From: Bremia lactucae
Lineage: Eukaryota; Oomycota; Peronosporomycetes; Peronosporales; Peronosporaceae
Assembly (NCBI RefSeq): GCF_004359215.1
Contig: NC_090613.1
Span: forward strand, 4,328,338 to 4,346,354
DNA length: 18,017 nt
Reading direction: 5' to 3'
Shown: positions 1 to 8,489 of the stretch, piece after piece
Numbering within the stretch: the first letter of the stretch is position 1
Layout of the letters: the number at the start of each line of letters is the position of its first letter
The notes under the pieces: generated by a model
The model's database searches: none
What the model was told of the DNA's origin: nothing
What the model saw: the letters and a program-made list of their open reading frames with translations, nothing else
Program-made: the position numbers and the translations under genes

Positions 1-719
1 ACATCTTTCCGCGGGATTGGCGTTTGCGCCGGTATGGTCGCCGTGTTCAGCTTATTATAAGCATGAACCACGCGCCATCCACCTGTGGCTTTACGCACAC
101 AAAAGGTCGGGCTGCAGTGAGGCGATTTGCTCTCACGCACATGTCCCGCCTTGGCTCGTTTGTCGAAGAACTCATCGATATAATCGACTTGTTCTTTCGG
201 CAACGGCCATTGCCTGGTCACACAATACTTGGTGCCAGGTTCGAGGTCTATCTCGTGCCCGATGCCCCTATCTGCTGGTAGGCGGCTCGGCACTTCTTCT
301 GGGAACACATCACGATGTTTCCACAGAACCTCAAAGAACGGACTGTCTCTCAAGGCATCCCAGCCTTGAGCAGCGTACCGCTTCTTTTTGTCCGTTTCTA
401 GGACGCTCTCGTCCATTGTGGACGACGAGCAGCAGTCCACCAAGTTCTCTTCTGGAACTGGTGCGACTATTTCGTGGATCTGTCCTTCCTTTAATTCGGC
501 AAGGAGCAGATCCCACGACATCTCCGGGAGATTTACTATCTCCTCGGCAGATTTAAAGACTTGCCGGAGCACCTCAACTGAGGATGCCTCCGCAATTTCG
601 TATTTGACGGCCTCGAACACCTCGTTCGAAGGCCCGTCCTCTTCATTAGAGACTGATCCAAAGTTCACTCGTTTAGACGTGCATTTGATCGTCCAAATCT
701 GTCGGGTACTCGTTCTTCG
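1..719 (-). pseudogene. Pol fragment: linker and N-terminal reverse transcriptase
   Basis: One minus-strand frame is open for 239 codons, from just after a TAA at 720-722 to the left edge. It encodes an acidic linker, then a segment with EVLWKHRDVFPEEVPSRLPA (about 340-270), then the RT entry region ending TIPAQTPIPRKD at the edge. The catalytic YxDD box is not reached, so RT activity cannot be judged. The frame has no ATG in a sensible place and would be expressed only as part of a Gag-Pol polyprotein, which is broken upstream. It is called a pseudogene because the parent element is frameshifted in protease and gag, although this segment itself is intact. Confidence 0.85.
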
Positions 720-930
720 TTACCACGCCCTTTTTCTGGGAAGCGGGTGCCGTTGCACTCCTGGCTAACGCACCCCTTCCAACCCACCGGACTCTAGACA
801 CTGCCGGTTTGTGCGACGCATGACTTCCTGTCAGCTCGCCGTCTACTGCCACAGGCTCTCGGCTCTGTGCAGGACATTCGGATGCATGACTACTTGTCAT
901 CGTCCTTTTCACTACCCCAGTCTCCAGGAG

Positions 931-1345
931 TTAGGTAGGAATTGGTGAAGTTTGACATCCCGTCAACGCACCCTCAACTGTGATTGACACGACATCAGTT
1001 GCATACACCTCTCGCAGGAGCACATCCTTTCCGGTGTCCTGCGTAGATTTCGCAACTGTGCGTGTACGCCAGTCTATCCATGGTTGGTACTTTGCCAACC
1101 ATGGCATGCCTAGGATGAGGTCATACGGACTCTCCATACCTAGCACTGTGAACTTCTCTTCGCAAGAGAAGTCACTAAAGCTGAAGGCGAGTTCTACCTG
1201 AACTCCCTCATCCTTAACGAGCGCGCCGTTCGCTAAACGAACGGTCGCCTCTTCTCGCTTGCCATCCTGTCAGAGCGACTCAAACATCGCCGGTCTCTTT
1301 CTTAGAGCCGCGTGTTTCAAAAAGTTTGTGATGCACCTGAATCCA
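931..1345 (-). pseudogene. Retroelement aspartic protease, frameshifted
   Basis: The catalytic motif LVDSGAS is encoded at about 1349-1329 on the minus strand. It is followed in another frame by NFLKHAALRKRPAMFESL, so one nucleotide is gained or lost just after the active-site motif. The C-terminal part, YDLILGMPWLAKYQPWIDW (about 1125-1069), is the characteristic retropepsin flap/C-terminal segment of Ty3/Gypsy elements. The frame then runs to a stop near 931. In the family this enzyme is a homodimer that matures the Gag-Pol polyprotein. With the frameshift, this copy cannot make an intact monomer. Confidence 0.8.
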
Positions 1346-1629
1346 CTAGGAGGATCATCACCTGGTCATAGCCTCTTACTTGAGCGCTATAGATCAGCAG
1401 GATTGAGGTCCGCTATTTTCGAGACCTCAGGGACTATGCTACCCATTTGTTCCACGACTCTGAGCTTAGGGGTAGCTTCAGAGTCCGCATCAGTAGGGCA
1501 TCCCGCCCCTACTGCGCTCCTGCATTTTCCGCTTCCTCAGTGGTCGATGCGGAACTCATGCGTCTCGCACGCTGGTTCTTGCCATTGCTTTTTGGGTAGT
1601 GAGTCCTCTTGCTGGGCGTCTTCGCCCTA

Positions 1630-2520
1630 GCAGGGACCCTGGCATAGCAGCGAGCCATCATATGGCCGCGTTGCCGCATTTGTACCAGACCACGCCTGCA
1701 GTGCCCAACTCCATGGGAGTAGCATCTGACCTCTCGGCAGACGGCTTATACCAAGCTGTCGCCGAGGCGCTGTTGTAGGATTGCTCCTCAACCAAGGCAA
1801 TTTGGATTGCCTCTTCCATCGTCGACGGCACCTTTCTGAAAAGGGCCTGTCGCGATGGACCATGAGTCCGTTCATAAACGTGGGCGCTCCGGAATCGGAC
1901 CTACGGTAATGGACGCCGATAGCGAGCGCATCTCTTGCACATACTCTTCCAGAGATCGCTTCGCCTGTCGCGCTCCAAAGAAGCGCGCCTGAAGCATCAC
2001 TTCGTTGTTCGGCGGCTGGTATATGGCACGAATCGTTTCCTTAAAGATCGCCCATGTATGGAACGCCTTTCTGTCCGCCATAAGCGCCGAGTAAGCCCCA
2101 TCTGAGGCCTTACCGCACAAGTGCGACATGGCGTACGACACCATCCAGTTGTCGCCCTTGATGAGTTGCGCGACAACGCATTGCTCCACGGCTAACAGCC
2201 AGTGGACAGATCGTGTGCGCTGCAGTTCCATCGAACTTGGGCGTGTCCATCCGAATGGGCCTCGGCTGATGCGGCCGGGCAGAGAGCATCTCAACAGTCC
2301 TGTTGAGAGCCTCGCTCCGAGCCTGCTCATGACTCAGCTCATCCTGAGTCTGAGAGACGGACTCCGCCGCAGCATGGCCTTGTGCCAAGACGCGGCCCTC
2401 CGCTGTCCGAGCACGAATGCCTCAAACTTCTCCAACTGAGCAACATGTTGCTCAGGAGGACTACCTAGGAGCCTGGCCAGGGCTTGTTCACCAAGTCCAT
2501 GCGCCATAAGCCCTGCCACC
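1630..2520 (-). pseudogene. Retrotransposon gag, multiple frameshifts
   Basis: The best-preserved part (about 2210-1890) reads VEQCVVAQLIKGDNWMVSYA and, further on, FKETIRAIYQPPNNEVMLQA and RQAKRSLEEYVQEMRSLS, which fits a retrotransposon Gag capsid domain. The preceding segment with RPIRMDTPKFDGT lies in a different frame (about 2280-2225), so a frameshift falls near 2220. At about 1690-1640 a CCHC zinc knuckle is recognisable as YKCGN followed, after another frame change, by GHMMARC. The first knuckle cysteine codon reads TGG (Trp). These breaks show that the particle-forming and nucleic-acid-binding parts are both dead in this copy. Confidence 0.75.
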
Positions 2521-2752
2521 TCCCGATGATGCTCTGAGAGGTGGGGAAAACGACATCAATACCGAGGCTCAACCACTACAACAGAGACCGGGACGTAAGA
2601 GGATCAATACCAGCGGAGGCCGGCACGTCACAATCGCCCAAGATAGGCTAAAGCACACACACCAACAAAGGAGGAAGCCCTCAAACCCGCACCGAACGTG
2701 AGTGATAGTTGGGTGGGAGGAGGCCCTGCAACACAAAGTACCCTAGTGAAAT

Positions 2753-2769
2753 GGCGGCACGGGGCGCCA
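2753..2769 (-). other. Putative primer-binding site of the Gypsy element
   Basis: On the minus strand the sequence is TGGCGCCCCGTGCCGCC. It begins with TGG, which would pair with the universal CCA tail of a tRNA. It lies between the LTR and gag, where reverse transcription is primed. Which tRNA it matches was not determined. Confidence 0.6.
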
Positions 2770-3117
2770 ATAAGGAACCTCGTCAAAATTAACAACTAAG
2801 AAGTAGGGAAAAGAGCATTATATTTGATCATCCTAACATAAACACCCAGAGATACCAATTAAAAAGCATCTCAAGTAACACCAAATCTAGGCGAGCATAT
2901 CTTTCTAGATACCTCGCGTAACGGATGACGCTAGCCGTCATCCCTCTTAATGTGAATGCACCCATGTGCATCACATCCACAAGGGTTGGTCACAAATGTG
3001 CACCACACCCGAGTGTTGGGTCTAATTACTATTATTTAGTAATTGACCATCCCCTTAAGTACACCAAGTGTGCATAACGGGGACTGTGTAACATTAGGGC
3101 AACTTTAGCCCGTTATA
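2770..3117 (-). repeat. 5' LTR of the Gypsy element, about 348 bp
   Basis: The right boundary is set where similarity to the LTR at the right window edge begins (minus-strand TATAACGGGCTAAAGTTGCC, starting at 3117). The left boundary is set by the primer-binding site. The first 100 bp (3117-3018) match 17643-17741 in inverted orientation with few differences; beyond that the two LTRs diverge. The terminal bases read TATAAC rather than the canonical TGTAAC, which suggests mutational decay. The LTR is packed with inverted repeats at 2891-2917, 2923-2943, 2951-2975, 2988-3004, 3005-3016, 3019-3048 and 3097-3111. Confidence 0.7.
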
Positions 3118-3382
3118 TGTAGGCCATAATTCAAGTCTAAGAACAACGCTTTGAGGCAGCGTGCTTCGTGATTCTGTGAAAGAAAGGCCGACTTCGTAAA
3201 AGGCGAAGATACAATCTATCGCGACGCCCGCATGTGGTAGGGAGCCTGCGCTTTGAAGCACAGCCCGCTGTGCAAGAACGACATATGGGCCGTGATACCG
3301 GTCCTTAGAGGTGGTATTCCGTCAGCAATCAAAAGGTGTTTCGTGTGGAATAGAGCCGATCAAGTGAGATGGAACGCTCCTG

Positions 3383-3754
3383 GTGGTAATGGTTTTCTCG
3401 CAAAAGCACACCGACGAGATCACCGCGCATTTTGCCGAGCGCACTTTGTTTTTTATTTTGATGAGGTCCGTTACAATCATCAAGCGGCACTGTAGTTTGC
3501 CACCCGAGAATGTCCCTTCGGCTAAAGCCTACACATTCTTTGCCGGAAACGTCGGCTTTTTAACCAGGCGCACGTTTTTTGTACTGAATCCTTTGGGTGC
3601 CACCAATCCAGATGCTCCATCTTTTCGCTGTTCGGGTTTTATGCTTCTACGAGAGGCCGAGCTCGAGGTACCAGGGTTCCCGGTAGGTACAAATCAGTCT
3701 TGTGTGTCACATATTATTAACGACCTTGGTTTTGGTCGCAGTGGGGTTTGAATA
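3383..3754 (+). pseudogene. Degenerate unidentified frame
   Basis: A plus-strand frame of about 120 codons ends at a TGA near 3750. Its C-terminal half looks protein-like: FFVLNPLGATNPDAPSF, then about 25 residues on, GFPVGTNQSCVSHIINDLGF. A hydrophobic strand followed by a Pro-Leu-Gly turn and a later Gln-Ser-Cys is weakly reminiscent of the Asp and Gln...Cys part of C48/Ulp1-type cysteine peptidases, which are common in eukaryotic DNA transposons. The N-terminal histidine part is not seen. The frame upstream (3253-3495) overlaps in another register, which suggests a frameshifted relic. The family assignment is a guess. Confidence 0.25.
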
Positions 3755-4054
3755 GTCATTTAAACGATTGAAATAGGTGGTGCTTACCCGGGGCACCAGG
3801 GGGGAACCCTCCCAAACACTCATCCCTTCGAGCCGTGCTACCAAACACGCGGGTATTCTGCATTCGATAGACGTCAGGATGGTGTTTTCCAGCGACGTTC
3901 TGGGTATAGATATCTACTTAAGGCAGCCGGACGGTTTTGTGTAAGAAACGCTGTGCTAGCTCAAGTGTGCATTGCACAGCGCTCGTGAAAACACATTACC
4001 GAAAACTTTTTGCCAGCAGTCAATTTAACGTCTGACGTAGACGCGATGGGGTAC

Positions 4055-4363
4055 ACTTGCGCGGTCTAAAGATTGCAAACAGCGATGACAACATGCTCAA
4101 GGCGATCAAGAACGCACCGAGCAAGCGGCTCGAGATGCCACCAGAGGCAAGCTGAGCTTTTTTTTTTCGAAACAAAGATCAAGCAAGACGTCAAAGCCGA
4201 CGAGGCGACGCTGCTGCGCCGCTCCAAGAGCGACAAGCTGGAATGGCTACATATCTGGGAGAAATTGAAACTCGGGAGGTGGGCAAGGCCCCGGAGACCC
4301 AAAATTTGCAGAAGCAAATATGATATTTTGCCATGGAGAATAGCAAGCCCCTGCTACAACTAG
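4055..4363 (+). pseudogene. Degenerate charged coiled-coil-like relic
   Basis: One frame reads GLKIANSDDNMLKAIKNAPS and KRLEMPPEAS before a TGA at about 4153. Another frame continues with FFETKIKQDVKADEATLLRR and SKSDKLEWLHIWEKLKLGRW. The junction contains an 11-T run (about 4157-4167), a plausible slippage or indel site. The Lys/Glu-rich helical character resembles the C-terminal tails of transposon-linked Myb/SANT-like or NAM-associated proteins in oomycetes, but no motif fixes the identity. Confidence 0.3.
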
Positions 4364-4669
4364 GTTTTAACTTGAAAAAGGCTATGGGGCAGATTCGACG
4401 AATTAATGGCAGGTCTTCTTTCTCGAAACGTTGATGGGTGCCTCATGTAATAGATTGTAGGCTTGGCTGGTCTGTCTTACAAAGTTATCCTTGTACTCGA
4501 CGAACGGCTCCATTCAAATCTGGTTGTAGCGGTGGGCAACTCCTCTTCACTTCGCAGCAGGCTCTTGATCCAGACATTCTTTTAGTAGAGAAGGCGAACA
4601 AGATGTACGTTCCTAAGCAAGCTCTATGTGCTGGCTAGTAACTCGACTCTACAAGCGCGCAATCCAAGT

Positions 4670-4757
4670 ACACAGAGTTTACTTAAGGGGATCGTCAATC
4701 ACTTAAGTAATGTAATTGGACCTACTGTAATGGGGCACTGCTGACTTGTACTGCCTC
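4670..4757 (+). repeat. LTR fragment related to the two flanking LTRs
   Basis: The sequence TTACTTAAGGGGATCGTCAA at 4679-4698, followed by GTAATTGGACCTACTGTAAT at 4711-4730, aligns with 17699-17757 (CTTAAGGGATGGTCAATTAC, then AATTAGACCCAGTGTAACGG) and with the minus strand around 3060-3018. It lies in the plus orientation like the right-edge LTR. The 5' end with the GGGC...GCCC hairpin is not recognisable here, so this is a truncated or older copy. Confidence 0.6.
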
Positions 4758-5003
4758 AGTGCGAGTGGTGCCTCACGTCACTTCACGTACGCTAGCAGAC
4801 TCTTTAACCGGCATTTTTATCAGGGTCAAAATGCCATATTGTCCAATCAATTATTTATATATAGCAACATTTTACGGAGTGTGTATCTTCTCACATAGTA
4901 TTTTCCCATACAAAGCAGCTTTAATTTATAGGTCCGCGGATCCGACCTAAAATCCTCAAAATGTCCCCAACAATAACTTTATATACCTTCCTATCCCAAA
5001 TCG
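4758..5003. other. AT-rich spacer, probably LTR or 3' flank
   Basis: This may be the remainder of the LTR fragment at 4670-4757. It includes a TATA-like run (TTATTTATATATAG, 4851-4864) and a near-palindrome AGGTCCGCGGATCCGACCT at 4931-4949. I see no coding capacity. The 3' flank of the ankyrin gene lies at its right end. Confidence 0.35.
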
Positions 5004-7382
5004 TCACGTTAGCCCCAAGGCTCTTGTTGCCACGGATGTCACACTGCTTGTAGGCAGACCAGTCGTTTCACTAGCGGCAACTTTAGGCATAGTGTGCTGA
5101 GTACAATAGCTCAATCGCGGCCGAGACTGCCAAACCGCGGCTTCCCGGCGGCGCTCTGCAAACTGCATCGCATGTTCTTTCGCCCGTGCACCAAAACGTA
5201 GCAAAAGCCGTGCAATCTTGTCATGCCCCAGAAGAATCGCGGCATCTAGCGGACTGGCCCCATGATGCTTTGATATTGTCGCACTCGCTCCATTCATGAG
5301 CAAAGCCTCGACAACAAGACGATGACCACGAAATACGGCTGCAAATAAAGCCGTCGCACCGCTAGCAGCTTGAATATCGCGTGCCGCCCCAATCTCCAAT
5401 AAATACCTCACGAGCTCGAGATGCCCTTCTTCGCTTGCAATGTACAGAGCCGTCAGTCCCGACCGCGTCTGGTCATTCAAAAAAGCTCCAGCACGGAGCA
5501 ACACACGCGTCACCCCTTTCCGCCCCATGCGTGCAGCAATATGCAGTGCCGTAGATTTATCTTCCATCTTGGTACTTACAGGAGCTCCCGCACGAATTAA
5601 CATTCGAACAATCTGGTCATGCCCTTCCTGGGCCGCAATATAGAGACACGTCACCCCTCCTTGCGGCCGATGAAAAGTCGGATCCGCTCCGCGATCGAGT
5701 AACAATGAAACAATCGAAACGTACCCCATTTGACACGCCAGATAGAGTGGGGATACGTTTTTATTCATTAAAACATTCGCGTCGAGCTCCGTAAGAAGGA
5801 GCAAGTCCGAGACGACAAACAAGTGGCCGCCTTCACACGCGAGAAAGAGCGCTTGTACCACATGCGGCCAAAAAGTCTCCCTTCGGGCCGTATTGTCGTT
5901 CTTGACGTGTTTCTCTGCAGCAAGAAGGCGTAAAACCGTCGATCGGTGGCCATTCTTGGCCGCACCACACAGCGCAATGGTGCCATCACTCGTCGCACAA
6001 TTGCAATCAGCCTTTGCGTCAAGTAACATATCAACCAACACGTCCCAACCGTGTTCACTAGCACGATAGAGGGGAGACGCTAAGCTCAAAGAGCGAGAAT
6101 TTACATTGCTCCCTGCTATCAAGAGCAATCGGGTCGCCTCGACAAGCCCATTTGCAACCGCGACACTCAAAGCCGTGTGTCCCTCTAAATCAGTGTTTTC
6201 CAAGTCAAGCGCACTGCCGTGGCATCCTGCTGTAAGTAACACACCCACAAGACGTGTGTTTCCACTTGCACACGCGAACAGCATTGGCGAAAGGAATACC
6301 ACGTCTTCTAAGAGCTGCTCACCCGTACTGGTATCAATAAACTCATAACTTCCTGTAAAGAGCAATGGAACGTCTAGTAGCATGCGCATTCCACTCGCGA
6401 TTAACGTTCGTTCAAACGGTCGCAACGCTTTCCCACGTCGACGACTACACCATTGTTTCAAGTCATTTAATAGCACTGACAACGTCGAATCCATGCCTTC
6501 CTGCGTCACAAAGTGCTGCATTGAAACCAGTAAGGAATTCAAAATCGAGTCTTGTTGAAAAAACGCTCGATGTGCTGGCGTGTGGAGCGCACTTAGACAC
6601 TCGAGCGTTGGGAATTGCGTTTCAATTCGATCAAGAAACGCACACGTGACACTCGTGTCGTCCAGATGCAGACGTGTAAGCAATGGATGAATACCAGTGA
6701 GTTGCTGTGCGTGTGACGCAAACAATTCTCCTGCAATGCGCTTGCAACGACGTACGGACACTGCGCGTAATTGACACGACTGTGCATTTAATAGAGCTAA
6801 GAGCCCAAAGTCAGAGATTTCGACACAATCATCGACGATAATCTCTTGAATATGAGCCCAAAAGTACGACGTTAAGACGAGTAAATCACGGTCAACAATC
6901 GATCGTTGTCCCGTGAGATCGAGTCGACAGACGCGACTGTAATTCATAAAAACACCTCGACACACGCGACCAAGAGAGCGAGCACAAATAGGAAGTATCG
7001 AAACGGACAAGTCGAGTCGATTTAAGTCCATTGTACGCACGCGACGTCGCCACGATCGACTCGTGTGTTGAATCACTTGGTGCTCGCAAACGTTTAGATA
7101 CGAGAGCACGAGATACAGCAACGCTTCCTCGTGTATCGCTTCCTCCAAGTTGCCACGACATGACGGAGAATACGGGGTTAAAACGACAGGAGATGATGCA
7201 GTGGTCAAGGTCTTTGAAAGCGTTGTGCGGCAAAGGACTCGATACTTTCGAGGTCGTGTCAGTGGGTTGGTGTTTAAAGCAGTATTTCCAACAGCCGTCG
7301 TGGTGACAAAGTCTTGAGTCGTACACGCATTGTCGTTGGTAGTGTCGGTTAGTGCGTACACGTGTTGGAACGAGCGCTTCAT
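5004..7382 (-). CDS. F-box-like / LRR / ankyrin-repeat protein, 792 aa
   Basis: This is a single-exon gene starting at an ATG (7382-7380). After about 75 low-complexity residues, residues 78-120 (EAIHEEALLYLVLSYLNV, later SRSWRRRV) resemble an F-box. Residues about 145-265 contain leucine-rich segments of the AMN1/F-box-LRR kind (CRLDLTGQ, IIVDDCVEISDFGLLALL, AVSVRRCKRI). From about 365 to 735 there are ten or eleven ankyrin repeats with clear consensus pieces such as TCLYIAAQEGHDQIVRMLI and TALYIASEEGHLELVRYLLE. The last 55 residues are basic and disordered. No signal peptide, RXLR or membrane segment is seen. An F-box would bind Skp1 and the ankyrins would hold a substrate, suggesting a cytosolic or nuclear ubiquitin-ligase adaptor; this is inference. 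It neighbours transposon relics but its frame is intact. Confidence 0.85.
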   Translation of the reverse strand: MKRSFQHVYALTDTTNDNACTTQDFVTTTAVGNTALNTNPLTRPRKYRVLCRTTLSKTLTTASSPVVLTPYSPSCRGNLEEAIHEEALLYLVLSYLNVCEHQVIQHTSRSWRRRVRTMDLNRLDLSVSILPICARSLGRVCRGVFMNYSRVCRLDLTGQRSIVDRDLLVLTSYFWAHIQEIIVDDCVEISDFGLLALLNAQSCQLRAVSVRRCKRIAGELFASHAQQLTGIHPLLTRLHLDDTSVTCAFLDRIETQFPTLECLSALHTPAHRAFFQQDSILNSLLVSMQHFVTQEGMDSTLSVLLNDLKQWCSRRRGKALRPFERTLIASGMRMLLDVPLLFTGSYEFIDTSTGEQLLEDVVFLSPMLFACASGNTRLVGVLLTAGCHGSALDLENTDLEGHTALSVAVANGLVEATRLLLIAGSNVNSRSLSLASPLYRASEHGWDVLVDMLLDAKADCNCATSDGTIALCGAAKNGHRSTVLRLLAAEKHVKNDNTARRETFWPHVVQALFLACEGGHLFVVSDLLLLTELDANVLMNKNVSPLYLACQMGYVSIVSLLLDRGADPTFHRPQGGVTCLYIAAQEGHDQIVRMLIRAGAPVSTKMEDKSTALHIAARMGRKGVTRVLLRAGAFLNDQTRSGLTALYIASEEGHLELVRYLLEIGAARDIQAASGATALFAAVFRGHRLVVEALLMNGASATISKHHGASPLDAAILLGHDKIARLLLRFGARAKEHAMQFAERRREAAVWQSRPRLSYCTQHTMPKVAASETTGLPTSSVTSVATRALGLT

Positions 7383-8489
7383 AGGAACTGTTTAGAGCTT
7401 GTGGCTCAGTCTTGTGATCGCAGTGTGAGATGTTGTGAAAGGTGGCACGGAAAGAGAACGTTTTCAGACACGAAAGAGTGACGAGAGACACGATGGAAGG
7501 CTGTCGACTCGTATAGGGTCAGGTCAGACCTGTTTCCTCGAACGTCTTGGGGTCTTTTGGGATCCATCTCGTGAACGGAGCCAGCAATAGATAGCACTTG
7601 GAAAACAGAGAGAGATTGGGAGATAGCTACCAAATACGGTCGTCTGCCTCTTTCCACGCTTTAAGACAAGGTTCGAGGTGGAGAGTTTCCTATTTTTATA
7701 CATTGTACCAGCTGGCAAAGGTAGTGGAAAACATTGTCTGCTGTGTTTACGTACAGCATCGTGGTTCTTTATGACACATAGGCCCAGGAAGTGTGAGTGT
7801 TTTCTTTTCCTTCTATATCGCGAAAGAACCGTATAAGTCGGGCTTTCCGTTTTATTTATAATTGTTTTTAAGAAAATAACGTTTCTTGGAAAGTATACTG
7901 TAAGAGTGTGATTTTGTTTAAATTGACGGCTGCTTGACTGAAACGTGTCCGTGAGGCGTCGGGATTGACTCGAATGGTCAGTAACGACTTGCGGTGAGAG
8001 TTTTTTTTGCTAAAAATGCGCTGAGAAGGTTTGCTCCTTATAAGCATTTGAACGTAGGCTGGAAGCATAGGGTTACCATTTCGAATAAAGTGGTCGTACC
8101 GCGACTATACAATGAGGAAGTTGTGCATTGACATCTTTGCCTTGTTATGCTAGTGTATTATCCCGTCAAGAAGCATTTTTAGTTTGGACGCAATGGTGTC
8201 GCTGCGTCTTTGAATTGCTTGCAAATGCTAACTTATTCAAGATTCTCACAAGTCTCTAGCCTTGAAGTACGGAAAACGTGAATGTCGCACCTTTGTAGTG
8301 CTCATACCCTATGTCTGTTCTTAAAGTACCAGAATTGCCTCTCATCAAGTCTTTTGCAATGTTGGACGTGTACAAATTGTATAAGGCAAATTTGGATGCA
8401 TTGCCACATAAGTCAACACAAAATTCATTCGCGACCCCTACCCCTGCGATGAAAATGGTACTGTAGCCGGAACACTATTGTACGCAGTC
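7383..8489. promoter_or_regulatory. Divergent intergenic region between the ankyrin gene and CAP-H
   Basis: About 1.1 kb with no convincing gene; short frames in it have no family motifs and mostly non-ATG starts. It must hold promoters for both flanking genes. Just upstream of CAP-H, TCATTCGC (8425-8432) is close to the oomycete initiator consensus YCAYTYY, about 60 bp before the ATG. A five-codon upstream frame (ATG at 8449, stop at 8464-8466) would then lie in the 5' UTR. The 7850-7990 part is AT-rich. No tRNA or other RNA gene was recognised. Confidence 0.4.

Larger units (their letters stand above)
1..3117 (-). mobile_element. Ty3/Gypsy LTR retrotransposon, decayed, cut by the left window edge
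   Basis: Read on the minus strand, the order is 5' LTR (about 3117-2770), primer-binding site (2769-2753), gag (about 2520-1630), aspartic protease (about 1345-1080) and reverse transcriptase (from about 370 leftward off the window). Protease before RT is the usual pol order. The approach to the RT contains a stretch reading LPADRGIGHEIDLEPGTKYC followed by TRQWPLPKEQV and later SPHCSPTFCV and TIPAQTPIPRKD, the typical N-terminal RT sequence of Ty3/Gypsy elements. The rest of RT, RNase H, integrase and the 3' LTR would lie to the left of position 1. Gag and protease carry several frameshifts, so this copy is not autonomous. Confidence 0.9.
3118..4669. other. Repeat-derived intergenic stretch with decayed frames
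   Basis: No intact gene is visible. Two decayed coding traces lie inside it (3383-3754 and about 4055-4363, listed separately). Base composition changes along the stretch, and runs of T or A interrupt otherwise coding-like sequence, as at 4157-4167. The position between a Gypsy 5' LTR and another LTR fragment suggests stacked old insertions. Confidence 0.5.

Noticed and set aside
17..768. Plus-strand frames over the RT region
   Set aside because: They are antisense to a well-recognised Gypsy pol frame, overlap each other, and show no domain motifs.
7668..7690. GGTTCGAG resembling a tRNA T-arm
   Set aside because: No matching acceptor, D-arm or anticodon arm can be folded around it.
7406..8068. 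Short minus-strand frames upstream of the ankyrin gene
   Set aside because: They have no motifs, overlap one another in different frames, and lie in AT-rich promoter-like DNA.
8478..8489. CAP-H start four codons upstream of 8490
   Set aside because: The codon at 8478 is TTG; a eukaryotic nuclear gene should start at the ATG at 8490.
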